From Gautieria morchelliformis (lineage: Eukaryota; Basidiomycota; Agaricomycetes; Gomphales; Gomphaceae): a stretch of DNA of 64,000 nt. The translations under genes were made by a program, and so were the position numbers. Location of the stretch: the NCBI GenBank assembly GCA_015179125.1, contig WHVA01000019.1, positions 248,001 to 312,000 of the forward strand. The letters are read 5' to 3'. Shown piece after piece: positions 11,357-23,036 of this stretch (positions are counted from its first letter, which is position 1; each line of letters opens with the position of its first letter). The notes beneath the pieces were generated by a model. That model saw nothing but the letters and a program-made list of their open reading frames with translations, did not search any database and had not been told where the DNA came from.

Positions 11357-13131
11357 CTTTCCCTCCGGCACCAAATCCATGCTACCACGTATGACAGTCG
11401 CTATGGCATGCACGATGATTTCCCCTCTGGCTATTTTCGCCAGCATTCCCGAACTCCACGCTGCCTCGATGCTTTTGCCACCATCAGTTCCTGGTTCAAA
11501 TTCGTCCCCACCATCCTTGGGTTACATCCCGAACACAGTGATTGGACTACTCTCTTACATCCTGGTCCTTCCACCAGATGTCACTTCTCTGCCCGCTCCT
11601 ATTCCAAATCTTTCTGGGTATGAACAGACATTTGATGTGGATGGCAAACCATTGCTTCTCTTGGCCAAGCCTATCAAGAATCACTCCTCTGAGTCCTCCA
11701 TATCGCTTCCCAATACTCTCATCCATCCATTTTCAGCCAAAGAAGAAAGCATAATAGAAACCGAGCCTATTTGACCAAAAACAACGTTGGATCCCATTCC
11801 AAGTCATCCTCACCCCTGTTCACCATGTATAGAATCGCTGACCGATGACCACCTCCCATTCTATTCTTTGCCTGCAGATCCACCTCCTACACGAAGGACA
11901 ACACCGCATATAAGCCTAATTGGCGCGGCCGCCTTCGAGCTAATCATGAAACTTGGCGAAGAAGAAACATTGATGTTGAGCATGCACCCTACTACCTTTG
12001 AACCCACTTCACTTCGCACTGTAGGCAATGCACCAGCTCCAACTACCCTCCTTCATGAAAACCCCCTACCGAGAGATGAATTAGAGATATTCAAGATGGT
12101 GGTACCAGAGGAGTACCACAACTTCTTCGATATCTTCTCGTGTGCTAAAGCCAAAACCTTGCCCCCACATCACCCTTACGACCACACCATCGAGATCAAG
12201 AATGATGGCACACCACCTCATGGCCTCATATACCCACTCTTGAACACTGAATTAGAAGCACTTTTCGACTATCTTGAAGATATGCTAGGCAAGGGATTCA
12301 TTCACTCCTCCCAATCGCCTGGCGGTGCCCCTGTGGTATTCGTGAAGAAGAAGGATGGTACACTGAGGATGTGTGTGGACTACTGAGGGCTGAACCGTAT
12401 CACATGAAAGAACAAGTACCCTATCCCACTGATTCCGAGCCTTATTGACCAACTCAAAAGCACGAACATCTATACCAAGTTCAACCTTCGCACTGGGTTC
12501 AACAATGTTCAGATTGCCTCTGGTCAAGAGTGGAAGACAGCCTTCCGAACTCGATATGGGTCCTTCGAATATCTTGTCATGCTGTTCGGGCTGACGAATG
12601 CCCCAGCTGCTTTCCAGCACTTCATGAATGATATCTTCCAAGACATGGCTGACATGTTCATTGTAGTCGACCTTGATGACATCCTTATCTTCTCCAAGAA
12701 CAGGAAGGATCACTTGGAGCATGTCCAAATGGTCCTCGCCCGTCTTCACAAGCACAACCTCTTCATAAAGCCAGAGAAGTGCCTCTTCCTTTCAGACTGG
12801 GTCAAGTTCCTTGGATTCATCATCTCTCCTGCTGGCATGTCCATGGACATTGAGAAAACTGCTGCCATCACCAAGTGGCCTGTACCGATGAACCTCTGTG
12901 AAGTCCAATTGTTCCTGGGATTTGCAAACTTCTACAGAACATTCATCATTTCATTCTCAGACATTGTCCTGCCACTTACTTGCTTGACCAGGAAGGATGC
13001 TCTGTTCACCTGGGATGTGATGCCACAGGAGGCCAACGAGGCACTCAAAACTGCATTCTCAAAAGCCCCAGTCCTCATCCACTTCGACCCTAATAATCCA
13101 ATTGTCATTGAAATGGACGCCTGTTCACCTG
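11357..13131 (+). pseudogene. Ty3/Gypsy pol fragment, part 2 (reverse transcriptase)
   Basis: This continues the frame of bases 3-156. Recognisable RT blocks are the start of the polymerase domain (PEEYHNFFDIFS), GFIHSSQSPGGAPVVFVKKKDG, LRMCVDY, the fingers-palm FEYLVMLFGLTNAPA, and the catalytic region DLDDILIFSKN, where the usual Tyr is replaced by Asp. Then follow LHKHNLFIKPEKC and FLGFIIS. In-frame TGA stops lie at 11772, 12384 and 12405. The first two sit where an Arg codon is plausible, the third where a Trp is expected. RNase H begins (VIEMDA) and is cut at 13121-13131 by a short insertion. Integrase is absent. The Asp substitution and the stops make it inactive. Confidence 0.9.
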
Positions 13132-13334
13132 TAGTGCCCGGTTAGTCATACCATCTTAGCTAGGGTAACCGGCCAGGTTGCAGAAGCTAAGTAGGTATGT
13201 TTTGCAGAGAGGACCAGTACTATGGATAATAATGCACATAATTCTTACTTAGCTGCAAAACATGACTATGGGTGAGCTATGGACACCTGTCCTACCCATC
13301 GGAACCACATCCAGTGTCTCGAGCCATGGCTCAA
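13132..13334 (+). mobile_element. Short insertion resembling 5S rRNA (candidate 5S-derived SINE)
   Basis: An 11-bp direct repeat CTGTTCACCTG flanks 203 bp (13121-13131 and 13335-13345), as expected for a LINE-mobilised retroposon. The insert contains GTCATACC, then 30 bp later GAAGCTAAGTAGG, then CAGTACTATGGAT. Order and spacing resemble the 5S rRNA 5' part, box A (AGCTAAGCAGG) and box C (TAGTACTTGGAT). The gap between the boxes is about 7 nt longer than usual. The 3' part also folds back on the middle (TTAGCTGCAAAACATGAC), which is an alternative explanation of part of the likeness. There is no clear poly(A) tail. Confidence 0.4.
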
Positions 13335-13345
13335 CTGTTCACCTG

Positions 13346-14257
13346 ACCGTCTCCAAGAACGCCGCATCGCATCAACCACTGTCGCCGTCGTCACATGCAG
13401 CGAGCTCAACCCGTGAATTTCTATAGCTCCAAAACCTCCGGCTCTCTTTGATATGCCTCCTGCTTGAACTCCCATATCAAACCCAACTTGTCCATTCATA
13501 ATGCAGTAAGTAAACATCTCAAAAGTATGTATTTACATATCTACATGTTGCCATCTAACAATTTTTCTCATGCCTTACTCACAGGGAACGAGAGCTTCTC
13601 CTGGACATTGAGCGCCATACTCAATGACCACACCCGCACACCTCATGTTTCTGCCCCCGTTCGCAAGTGTCTCACTTAGGACATGCCCAGACATCCCAGC
13701 GGTGCTTTGTGGGCTGAGCCCGACACCGCTGCTGCCTATGTCATGCTCCCCATCATCAGGCAGTCCGTCCTCATCGTGCGTGGAACTTCAGCGCAGGCAG
13801 GAGCACGGTGCAGGCCCTGGCCCTGCAGGCGAGTGTCTTCACGAGGACATGCCTGGACATCCTGGCGGTGCTTTATGGGCTGAGCCCGATGCCGCTGCCA
13901 CCTGCATCGTGCTCCCCGTTGTCCGACAGTCCATCCTCATCGTGCACGGAACTTCGGCGCAGGTGGGAGCGTGGTGCAGGTCCTGCGCGGTGGACTCATG
14001 GAGCCATGCCATACACGAGCCCGCTGGTACAGATCCTAGGTGGTGGGGAGCACACGCTGCTGCTGTTCTCCCACTAGAATCAGCGACCGTGCCCCTGCCA
14101 CAGCTATCCACATCTGTGCAAGGCAAAGTGCATGTGGCTGTCTATGAAGGCGCAGACACGGGTGGTGAGATGGAGTGTTCGAATGCGGTGGAGTTGGCGC
14201 GGGATGGCGAATGAGGAAGCTGCATGGTCACTGCGATGCATGATGCCGAGGTCGCAC
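13346..14257 (+). other. Decayed coding DNA with a splice-like intron and a duplicated exon
   Basis: Just after the insertion the phrase PVNFYSSK (near 13410) resembles Gypsy RNase H, so the pol may continue in badly decayed form. A well-formed intron (GTAAGT...CTCACAG, 13506-13584) follows. Bases 13680-13820 and 13849-13986 are diverged copies of the same sequence, period about 169 bp. In the frame with fewest stops each encodes ALWAEPD, RQS, LIV and GTSAQ. I do not recognise the protein. The rest, to the solo LTR at 14263, has no feature I can support. Confidence 0.4.
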
Positions 14258-16302
14258 ATATATGTCATGATTCGTTTATTCTGCAAATCATCCCTCATCA
14301 CACAGTGAATGACCTCCTGAACCAGCGAACAGCTTCCCAAACCAGCGAATATCTTGCCAAAATATTCGTCGCCATACTACCTTCGCATTCGCTATTCGCA
14401 TCATTCCTGCCAGGACGCCAGGTGTTGGGGCCCTCATCCATCATAGAACCCATCATCTGTTAAACTCCCACTCCATGACAGACCCACATGCTTAGGATGC
14501 ATTCGGATAGTGTCAGTTGCAGCCTCCATGCAGGTTGGACTCAATGGGACTCGTACCACTGCAGCGCAGGACGAATTAGCTTCGCTGAAGTTTTCACTAC
14601 ACAGTTGTCATGACCCATTCATTTCTTGTATCCAGCTATCCCTGTTTTCCCTTTCACCACCACTCTTCCATGTTCGCTCGGCTTCGCTCCATTCACTCTT
14701 TGCTCCATTCGCTATTTGCCACATTCACCATATGACCATTCGCTACTCGTATCATTCGCCAGCAGGCACGCCATCAAACACAATCGACATCCTTTACCCA
14801 GATTGATGGTTCATCACTGGTCCCATCATCTTCTCAACTCAACCCCCTTTGGGTGTTCCTATGGCCAGAATGCATTCGCGGGGCATCCTACCTGTAGGTC
14901 ATGTGGGATCAACCCAGCAGACGAAGAGTCTGTGCAGGGTGGTGTATATGCAGGTCCCAAGGCGTGTTTTCGTACATAGGGGCCTTTGCCCTCTTTCCTC
15001 TCCGTCGTTTCATGTTCGCACCCCTCTTCCAGTCTATTGTATGTCTATTTCATCTATTATCTATCCTGACTGCGCACCCCTATCCAAGCCTGACTCCAGA
15101 CGGCCTCTTTCCTATTCGCTAGCACCATATGAGCATTCGGTATAAGTAGTCTACATTTGCATGTATATTCTCCAGTTTAATTATCATACATCCATCTTGT
15201 GCAAACTTGACCTCGCTGTGACTATCGTCTTGAGCCTTCCCCTGTAGATTTCTATCTTCGACCAGAAGAAGACTTAGGCATCCCTGGTGAATTCTCATAC
15301 TTCATCCTTGTTACCTTAGCCTTCAAGTTATTTTCTGTGCTGTCAGCGAAGGGCTCCGAAGGAGTGCCTTCGCCGGCGAAAGGATTGTTGCTACTTAGAC
15401 AACATTTCCGTGACACCTTGCATGTTACATCGTCAAGTGACACTGTTTTGGAACCCTTCAAGACTTTGGTGTCAGAGCTAACACCTTGGTCTATCAGAAC
15501 GTGTCGTATACGAAACTCAAAGAATATTAAACAATGCTGCAGCACAACTCCAGAAATAATTTAACATTTGTACCTTGGTTGCAATCCGCGTAAAAACTAG
15601 TCCAAGTTAATACGGATGGAAGGCAATACGTTTCTTAGCAGCACTGAACAATAAACTAAAAGTCTGTAGGTTCGAGGACGACTATCGGGGTCAAGTATTC
15701 CAAAAAGATAGGAATGGCTTCACAGGAGAGTTTGTAAGTGGACTGACCCGATTAATGTCAATGCACTGCAATAAACGAGCGACTAGGGTTTAAGAAGTGA
15801 CTTGTGAAAGTCACTGAACAGGAAAGTCACTGATCAGTTCGTCTCGGGTATTGGAGAGCTAATTGACAAGGAAATCGATTGTCAGACTCACTCTGCAGAA
15901 TTTCACCTGGAGTGTTAGTCCGGGTGGCTAAGTAGAAACACAACTACTTAACTGAGAATTAATACACTAAGTAAGTGTAATAGCCCTAGCTGGAGTTAGC
16001 AGCTTAGTAAGCTGTGCAAGCTTGGCAAGTCACACGAGGTAAGTGGATAGTAGATGATGATGTATTAGCTGATTCACTGCTAAAACTGCAGGCTATTTAT
16101 ACTGCATCTATCTAGCTTATGTAACTACTGCTAGGAACCTTGTAGAGGCTTCTACTACTGTGAAGAAGCTTGTGGAAGCTTAGAGAAGCTTCAGGAAAGG
16201 TTTGGAAACTATTGGAAGGCTGGGGAAGGTTCTATTGCTAGATTGGGTTAAAGTCACAGCTCTGTGACAGTAAAGCTAAGAGTATGTAAGAAAATCCCAC
16301 GC

Positions 16303-16535
16303 TCATGTGATTATCATGTGACGAAGGAAAGTCATGTGAATTCAAGCTGGATTGAGGTCATGTGATGGTGTCATGTGATTGTCAGGTGACCGTAGATAAT
16401 CAAGTGACTTTGAGGTCAGGTGATTGTCAGGTGACTGTAGATAATCAGGTGACTTTGAGGTCAGGTGATTGTCAGGTGACTGTGGATGATCAGGTGACTT
16501 TGAGCTGTTTTTGAGGTCATGTGATAGTCATGTGA
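16303..16535. promoter_or_regulatory. Array of 15 TCANGTGA (E-box-like) palindromes in the LTR
   Basis: Seven TCATGTGA, seven TCAGGTGA and one TCAAGTGA occur in 233 bp. CANNTG is the bHLH E-box core, and TCACGTGA is the fungal Cbf1-type site from which TCATGTGA would arise by CpG deamination. Whether any factor binds is not shown by the sequence. Confidence 0.5.
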
Positions 16536-16754
16536 CCATGGGGGATTCTTAGCTAAACTATCAAGAGATTGTTGTATCTTGTGGACCCAATGTGAGTGTA
16601 GCTATGGCACAGCACAGCCTAGCATAGCCTTGTTGCTATGGTAGCATAGGTTGGGCTGAGTTTGTATTGCACAAACTGTGTTGTGGAGGCTTGGGAATAA
16701 ATTGCTATTTCCAGAGTGCTGAGTCCGAACTGGTAGGTTGGCCAGAGTTTGTGG

Positions 16755-17349
16755 TAGGGCTGCGCACCATGCCGTAAACCCACGGCTGTACGGCGCCGTG
16801 TTACGGCCACGGCACCCGTACCGTCAAGGGTCTGTGGCCTGTGCCGACGGCATGGTATACGGTACGGGTTGACGCCGTATGCTACCGTACAAATACGGCC
16901 GTGTACGGCAATATACGGCACACCGGGCCTGCCACTGACCCTCCAATATTAGCTTCACTGTATAAATATTGTAGAACGAAGGAGCCATAATGAATCATTA
17001 TTATTCGATCTACATGAGATCGTCTGCTTTATATACCAAATACGATGCTCTTATATTACTAATCCTTCGAGCTGATGCTGTGCCGATGCCGTGCCGGTGC
17101 ACCAGCGTCCCGGAGTCGAGAATGTTCTCGAACTCCCGGCTAAGTGCGTGCCGGTTCTTCCTCGGCCGTGTCATCGCCCCAATTACTAACAAATATTGCC
17201 GTCAACCGTAATACGGACGGTACGGTACCCGTACCGTACTGTCAGAGGGGAGAGGTACTGAAAGTACAGACGGTATACGGGCTGCCATACCCGTCAACTC
17301 ACCGTACATTGTACGGCCGTATCCGTAATACGGACGGTGCGCAGCCCTA
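16755..17349. mobile_element. Non-autonomous hAT MITE
   Basis: The 595-bp element starts TAGGGCTGCGCACC and ends with the exact inverse GGTGCGCAGCCCTA. It is flanked by the 8-bp duplication GTTTGTGG (16747-16754, 17350-17357), the diagnostic length for the hAT superfamily. The first and last ~165 bp are crowded with CCGTA/TACGG words, probably subterminal transposase-binding repeats. The AT-rich middle has no transposase gene, so it depends on a source element elsewhere. Confidence 0.92.
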
Positions 17350-17844
17350 GTTTGTGGGTGCGTAAGTGTCCACAGGCTCGAGTTCGGGCTCGCGCGCGTC
17401 GGAGTTTGAATAAGCAGAGTTGTGGATACATGTGGATTCATAACTCTGCTGCAACAGAATAGAAGTGTTTTGAGCCAAAGACTTCATTAAAAATGGCGAA
17501 AAAATGGTAGGAAATTAGAGGAAGTTTAAATAGTTCATCCCCAATGATAGCAATACCAGTATGCTATATTTTAAGGTCACTATTTCGAAAATATATGGAA
17601 TTTCTCCTATTTGACCGGCAAAGCAGGATCCCATACAGACACGGGCTATTTCGCTATGACTGTAGATCAGGGTGAATTCCTTTCGAGTAACCCTCTTACT
17701 TCTTAACCCTTACCTCTTCGGTACTGTTCGCTGGGCGATTTGCTAGATCGCACACGCTATTCGGGAATTTGCCACTAACATGCGATATTAACGCCCAAAA
17801 TCCAATCTTGACAATATAGTGGAGCATCGTTTCTTGGGGGATGT

Positions 17845-18122
17845 GAGTAATTAACTAGTGGGTTGCGAGGATGCAATACGTAACGCAACGCAGGGGTTGA
17901 TGCACCTGGAGCACTGCATATGGCAGCGCACTATAGGGAGCATTGTTTCTCGTCAAGAGTTGTACACTTCGAAATTTTGGACAAATCAAAAATGAGGTTG
18001 CACAACGAGTATCACCGAATACAAATCCTGTCCTGTAGTTACATAGGTTTAAGCAATCCATTTCTTGTTCTTGTACTCATGGTGACTAGCTAGAATGTCA
18101 AGACACTCCCTATGGTTGTAAG
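17845..18122. repeat. Left arm of a 278-bp inverted repeat
   Basis: The minus-strand reading of this arm matches the right arm at 19954-20231, with scattered mismatches. Removing the solo LTR between them leaves a hairpin with about 240 bp of spacer. I see no TIR or target duplication defining it as a transposon. Confidence 0.75.
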
Positions 18123-18268
18123 TGAAGCTATATAGGACTCCGTGCGTGCCATGGGATTGACACTACTGAGTCGCACTGCATGTGAGGATGCACAAAGGAA
18201 AGTAATGAAGAAAGCTGAGCCATTCCACTGAGAGAGTACCCGGAGGCCCATGAAGCAGAGGTATAAGG

Positions 18269-19859
18269 TGTCATGATTCGTTTATTCTGCGAATCATCCC
18301 CCAGCACAAGGCGAATGACTTCCCGAACCAGCGAACGACTTCCTGAACCAGCGAATATCTTGCCAAAATATTCATCGCCATACTGCTTTCGCATTCGCTA
18401 TTCACATCATTCCGGCCAGCACGCCAGGTGTTGGAGCCCTCATCCATCATAGAACCCATCATCTGTTAAACTCCCACTCCATGACAGACCCACATGCTTA
18501 GGATGCATTCGGATAGTGTCAGTTGCAGCCTCCATGCAGGTTGGACTCAATGGGACTCGTACCACTGCAGCGCAGGACGAATTAGCTTCGCTGAAGTTTT
18601 CACTACACAGTTGTCATGACACATTCATTTCTTGTACCAAGCTATCCCTATTTTCCCTTTCACCACTTTTCCATGTTTGCTCGGCTTCGCTCCATTCACC
18701 CCTTGCCCCATTCACTATTCGCCACATTCGCCAACTGGCCATTCCCTACTTGCATCATTCACCAGTAGCCATGCCACCGAACACGATCGACATCCTTTAC
18801 CTGGATTGTTGGTTCATCACTGGTCCTATCATGAAGTGCAAGGAGGTGCAGGCTGTCATGACTCATTTATTTCTTGTACCCAGCTATCCCTGTTGTCCCT
18901 TTCACCACTCTTCCATGTTCGCGTGTCTTCGCTCCATTCACTCCTCGCTCCATTCGCTATTCGCCACATTCGCCATATGACCCTTCACTACTCGCGTGAT
19001 TCACCAGCAGGCACACCATCAAACACAATCGACATCCTTTACCCGGGTTGATGGTTCATCACTGGTCCCATCATCTTCTCAACTCAACCCCCTTTGGGTG
19101 TTCCTATGGCCAGAATGCATTCGCAGGGCATCCTACCCATAGGTCATGTGGGACCAACCCAGCAGACGAAGAGTCCATGCAGGGTGGTGTATATGCAGGT
19201 CCCAAGGCGTGTTTTCGTACATAGGGGCCTTTGCCCTCTTTCCTCTCCGTCGTTTCATGTTCGCACCCCTCTTCCATTCTATTGTATGTCTATTTCATCT
19301 ATTATCTATCCTGACTGCGCACCCCTATCCAATCCTGAATCCAGACGGCCTCTTTCCTATTCACTAGCACCATATGAGCATTTGGTATAAGTAGTCTACA
19401 TTTGCATGTATATTCTCCAGTTTAATTATCATACGTCCATCTTGTGCAAACTTGACCTCGCTGTGACTATCATCTTGAGCCTTCTTCTGTAGATTTCTAT
19501 CTTCGACCAGAAGAGGACTTAGGCCTCACTGGTGAGTTCTCATACTTCATCTTCATTACCTTAGCCTTCGAGTTATTTTCTGTGCTGTCGGAAAAGGGCT
19601 CTGAAGGAGCACCTTCGCCGGCGAAGGGATTGTCGCTACTTAGACAACCCTTCCGTGACACCTTGCACGTTACATCGTCAAGTGCCACGGGCTATTTCAC
19701 TACGACTGTAGATCAGGGCGAATTCCTTTCGAGTAACCCTCTTACCTTTTATCCCTTACCTCTTCGGTACTGTTCGCTGGGCGATTCACTAGATCACACA
19801 TGCTATTCGGGCATTCGCCACTAACATGCGATATTAACGCCCAAAATCCAATCTTGACA
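18269..19859 (+). mobile_element. Solo LTR, copy B of the TGTCATGA family
   Basis: It has 1591 bp, TG...CA ends and target duplication TAAGG (18264-18268, 19860-19864). Compared with copy A it has an extra tandem ~245-bp unit: TCTTGTAC(C)AAGCTATCCC near 18635 recurs near 18880. A TATAAG box lies at 19386. It is inserted in the spacer of the inverted repeat. Confidence 0.9.
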
Positions 19860-19953
19860 TAAGGCCACAGTAAAGGCCATGCGATAAGTTGATTGTGGTG
19901 CATGGGTCATTTAAGTTCCATTCAGGGAGGAGATGTGAATACATAGCTAATCT

Positions 19954-20231
19954 CTTACAACCATAGGGAGTGTCTCGACATTCTAGTTAGTGACACCATG
20001 AGTATGAGAACAAGAAATGGATTTCTTAAACCTATGTAAGTACAGGACAGGATTTGTATTCGGTGATACTCGTTGTGGAACCTCATTTTTGATTTGTTCA
20101 AAATTTCAAAGTGTACAACTCTTGACGAGAATGATGCTCCCTATACTGCGCTGCCATATGCGGTGCTCCAGGTGTGTCAACCCCTGCGTTGCGTCGCATA
20201 TGCATTCTCACGACCCAATAGTTAATTACTC
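19954..20231. repeat. Right arm of the 278-bp inverted repeat
   Basis: Inverse partner of 17845-18122. Its outer end abuts the truncated copia sequence that begins about 20240, so that copia element was cut either by this repeat or by a deletion at the junction. Confidence 0.75.
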
Positions 20232-20239
20232 ATGCCTAT

Positions 20240-23036
20240 CTGCATTTCACCGTGTGTTTGTCTTTCGGTAGGTGGGTCAGCTCCCAAGTCCTGTTATCCA
20301 GTAAGCATTTTATTTCTTCTGTCATGGCTCGATGCCAGAAGTCAGCCTCTGCAGAGGACATCACGATATGATACGATGTTGGGTCTCCCGTGGGTGTCAT
20401 GTCCATGGCAGCTAGGAACACCGTGATCGTGTTTGTCCATACCACAGGTACCCAACTCTGGGCCCTGTATGGGCTAGCATTCAGTGGGTCGGGGCGCAGG
20501 GACCTCCCGACGATGCGTGCGGATCTTCGTGAGGGTGCTTGGGGTGCTGGTAGGCATGGTGGAGCTGGTTGTGGGACATGGCCTGGGACTGGTGGTCCCG
20601 GAGGCGGCGGTGGACCATGTACTGGTGCGTGGTCCACGAGGTCTTCATCGTCGCTCTCTGGTAGTGCTAATTCGACTAGTTCAGGTGTCGGTTGCAGGGG
20701 CTGCGAGGGGCTAGGGTTCAGCTGTGCGATTGGAACGGTTGGGGCACAGAGAGGATGTATGTTTTCCTCAAATACAACGTCAGTTGATATCAGGATTTTG
20801 TGTGTACATGGATCCCATAGCTTGTACCCCTTGGTGGATCCATCATATCCTATGAAAATCACCTTTTTTGACGTTGGGTCGAATTTGGTGCGCTGCGTTG
20901 TGGTGTGCGCATAGGCGAGGCATCCGAATGTTCGGAGGTAGCTGAGATTGGGTGCGTGTCCAAGGAGTCGTTCATGTGGAGAGATGTAATTAGTTGCACG
21001 TGAGGGAGCATGATTTCTCACATGCGTGGCTGTGGCAACAGCGCCGTCCCAGAATCCGTGAGACATGCCGGCACTCTGTAGCATGGCGTGCACGGCTTCT
21101 GCGATCGTTCAGTTCGCTCTCTCAGCGACACTGTTCCATTGCAGTGTGTGTGGTGCGGTGAGTTCATGCTTTATTCCGTTCTCTTCGATGTACCAGATGA
21201 ATTCCATCGATAGGAATTCCCCCCTGCGATCCAAGCGTATGGCTCGGAGTGTACCTTTGTAGTGCGTGAAGACGAGCGCATGGTACTTCTTGAAACAGTC
21301 AAAGGTGTCAGCCTTTGCTTGCAGAAAAAATATCCATTTATAGCGCGTGTACTCATCCACCAGCATGTAGTGGTAGCTATGGCCCTGGATGGAGCGTGTT
21401 TGCATGGGGCCTGCGAGGTCCATGTGAACTAGTTCAAAGGGTTGAGTGCGGCGGTGAGTTGAGGATTTAAATTTCCTCCTTGTGGACTTCCCTAATAGGC
21501 AGCCTTTGCATGTCGATAGTGCGCGTCGTGAATTTGGGTCGATTTGGTCGTTAATCCGTTTCAAGTACGACCAAGGTAGATGACCGAGATGGGCATGAAG
21601 GATGTCTAGGGGGACATTCGTTTGCGCTGAGTGGATGGACGGTGTTGCGCAGCTTAGTGTGAGCCAATATTGCTGTTCGGTAAGCTGGCCTTCCACGTAC
21701 TGAACCCCATTTTTGCTGAGGTTTACTTTTTGACCCTCAAAAGTGACAGTTATTCCTTTCTCTCCTATTTTGAGGATCAAGATGAACTGGCCACCGATGT
21801 CCGGGGCGTGAAGTACGTTCTGGAGTTCGATGTTTTTCTCCCTCTCACTCTCGTTTGCATTATGACTGTGCCAATGCCAATATAGGGTACACCTTTCTTT
21901 TTGTCAGCTAGGTATACCGTGCGCAGTGTTGGGAGCGTTCGATACGTCGAGTAGTCGGCTATGTCGTGCATTATATGGTCTGTGCAGCCCGAGTCGAGCA
22001 TCCACCTGTGCGTGCTCGCGATATAGAAGCAAATGGTATCATTTGTGGCATCAGAGGTTACAAGGGGTGTAGTATCTGATGAGCCTGGAGAGCTGCCTGC
22101 GATTGCAGTGCTTACAGAGGGTGCTGTTTCCTCTTTCTCCTTCTCTTTCATTTTTCTTTTGCCCTTTCTGTCACTGGCTCCTTTCTTTCTCTCAGACTGC
22201 GCCTCTTCTCAAGACAAGCTGCACACCTTGCGCCGGCAGTCTTTTTCCCAGTGTCTGGTGCCTCCGCAATAATTGCACTTGTCCTTGCCAGTGTTTGACT
22301 TTGCACGGATGGCATTCATGTTTGGCTGAGCTCCCTGTCGAAGTCCTTCGGACAGGATTCGGCTCCGTGTGTTCGCCCAATCAATTTGCAAGAAGTCGGA
22401 TATGGTGGCGAGTATAGTCTGTTGTGCAATCTCATAGGATGCGGGTAAGGCTTGAAGCACGTTGAGGGTGTGAAGAGGGTTGCTGATCGCTAGACCCGTG
22501 GCGACCATTCGATTTCTCAACTCAGACATTTCGTCGATCTGTTGCGTGAGTTGGGTGTCGTGCGAGAACGTCATGGTCATGTATTTACGGTAGTCGACCC
22601 ATAAATTGAGACCGGTCCTCATGCCATAGGTCATTTTTAAGTTGCTCCAGTTCTGTTCTAGAGTTTTCACCATATCGAGAGATTGGTGAACGGAGGGCTT
22701 GACGGATACTAGCAGCAAGGAGAGACCCTGGCGAGATCACTTCTCTCAGTCCTTGAGTCGCTTGCATTCGTCGTCCGTTGGTGGTGTGCTCAGGGAAGGC
22801 GTCGATTATTGACCCTCAGTGATGTGCAGGGCATCGATGAACTTGAGGGCGGCTTTTAGAGAAAAAGCCCATGTTTCCCAGTTCGTCCCGTCGAACTTTT
22901 CAATTGTTGTTGATAGGAGCTTCGATGTGGTTGTGTCAGCCATCGCACGGCTGGCTTGCTGTGAGACAGTGGTACAGTTTTTGGTGCCCGACGATTAGGT
23001 TAGGTTAAGTTTTAGGGAGCGGGGCCCATAACCTAT
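20240..23036 (-). pseudogene. Second Ty1/copia element: gag-protease-integrase, truncated in RT
   Basis: Minus strand. Gag starts at the ATG at 22943 (MADTTTSK, FDGTNWETW) and is stopped after 45 codons by a TAA at 22806-22808. It continues to a CX2CX4HX4C knuckle (CNYCGGTRHWEKDC, about 22250-22290). The protease reads LDSGCTDHIMHD. The integrase shows LGHLPWSYL, CKGCLLGKS, HMDLAGP and RLDRRGEF, with WNSVAERAN at the glutamate; RGG to RRG and the broken frames mark decay. After the GKxxH-like KKVIFIGYDG and a Pro-rich stretch, RT begins (NRTWELTHLPKDKHTVKC) and ends abruptly near 20240. RT core and RNase H are missing. Confidence 0.88.
23021..23033 (-). other. Primer binding site of the second copia element
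   Basis: The minus strand reads GGTTATGGGCCCC, the same 12 bases as in the first copia element. In this element the gag ATG is about 80 bp further on, so the primer site and start codon are separate. Confidence 0.65.

Larger units (their letters stand above)
15444..17637 (+). mobile_element. LTR-like insertion with TG...CA ends inside copy A
   Basis: It begins TGTTTTGGAACCC and ends GGATCCCATACA, with the 5-bp duplication GACAC (15439-15443, 17638-17642). Removing it restores the sequence seen in copies B and C. It has no coding capacity. A second, more complex copy starts at 26601, and 3'-end fragments lie at about 23180-23696 and 35240-35470. Bases 16303-16535 hold an array of 15 TCANGTGA palindromes. 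A hAT MITE sits inside it at 16755-17349. Confidence 0.8.
14263..17813 (+). mobile_element. Solo LTR of a Gypsy-like family, copy A, carrying a nested insertion
   Basis: It begins TGTCATGATTCG, ends CCAATCTTGACA, and is flanked by the duplication ATATA (14258-14262, 17814-17818). Without the insertion at 15444-17637 it is about 1.35 kb. It is rich in ATTCGC words and has a TATAAG box at 15141 kept in all copies. No pol gene is attached, so it is a solo LTR left by recombination. Short ORFs here repeat in every copy but look like repeat sequence, not protein. Confidence 0.85.

Noticed and set aside
14510..15145. Conserved ORFs found again in LTR copies B, C and D
   Set aside because: The repetition reflects copies of one LTR; frames are interrupted differently and no protein signature is visible.
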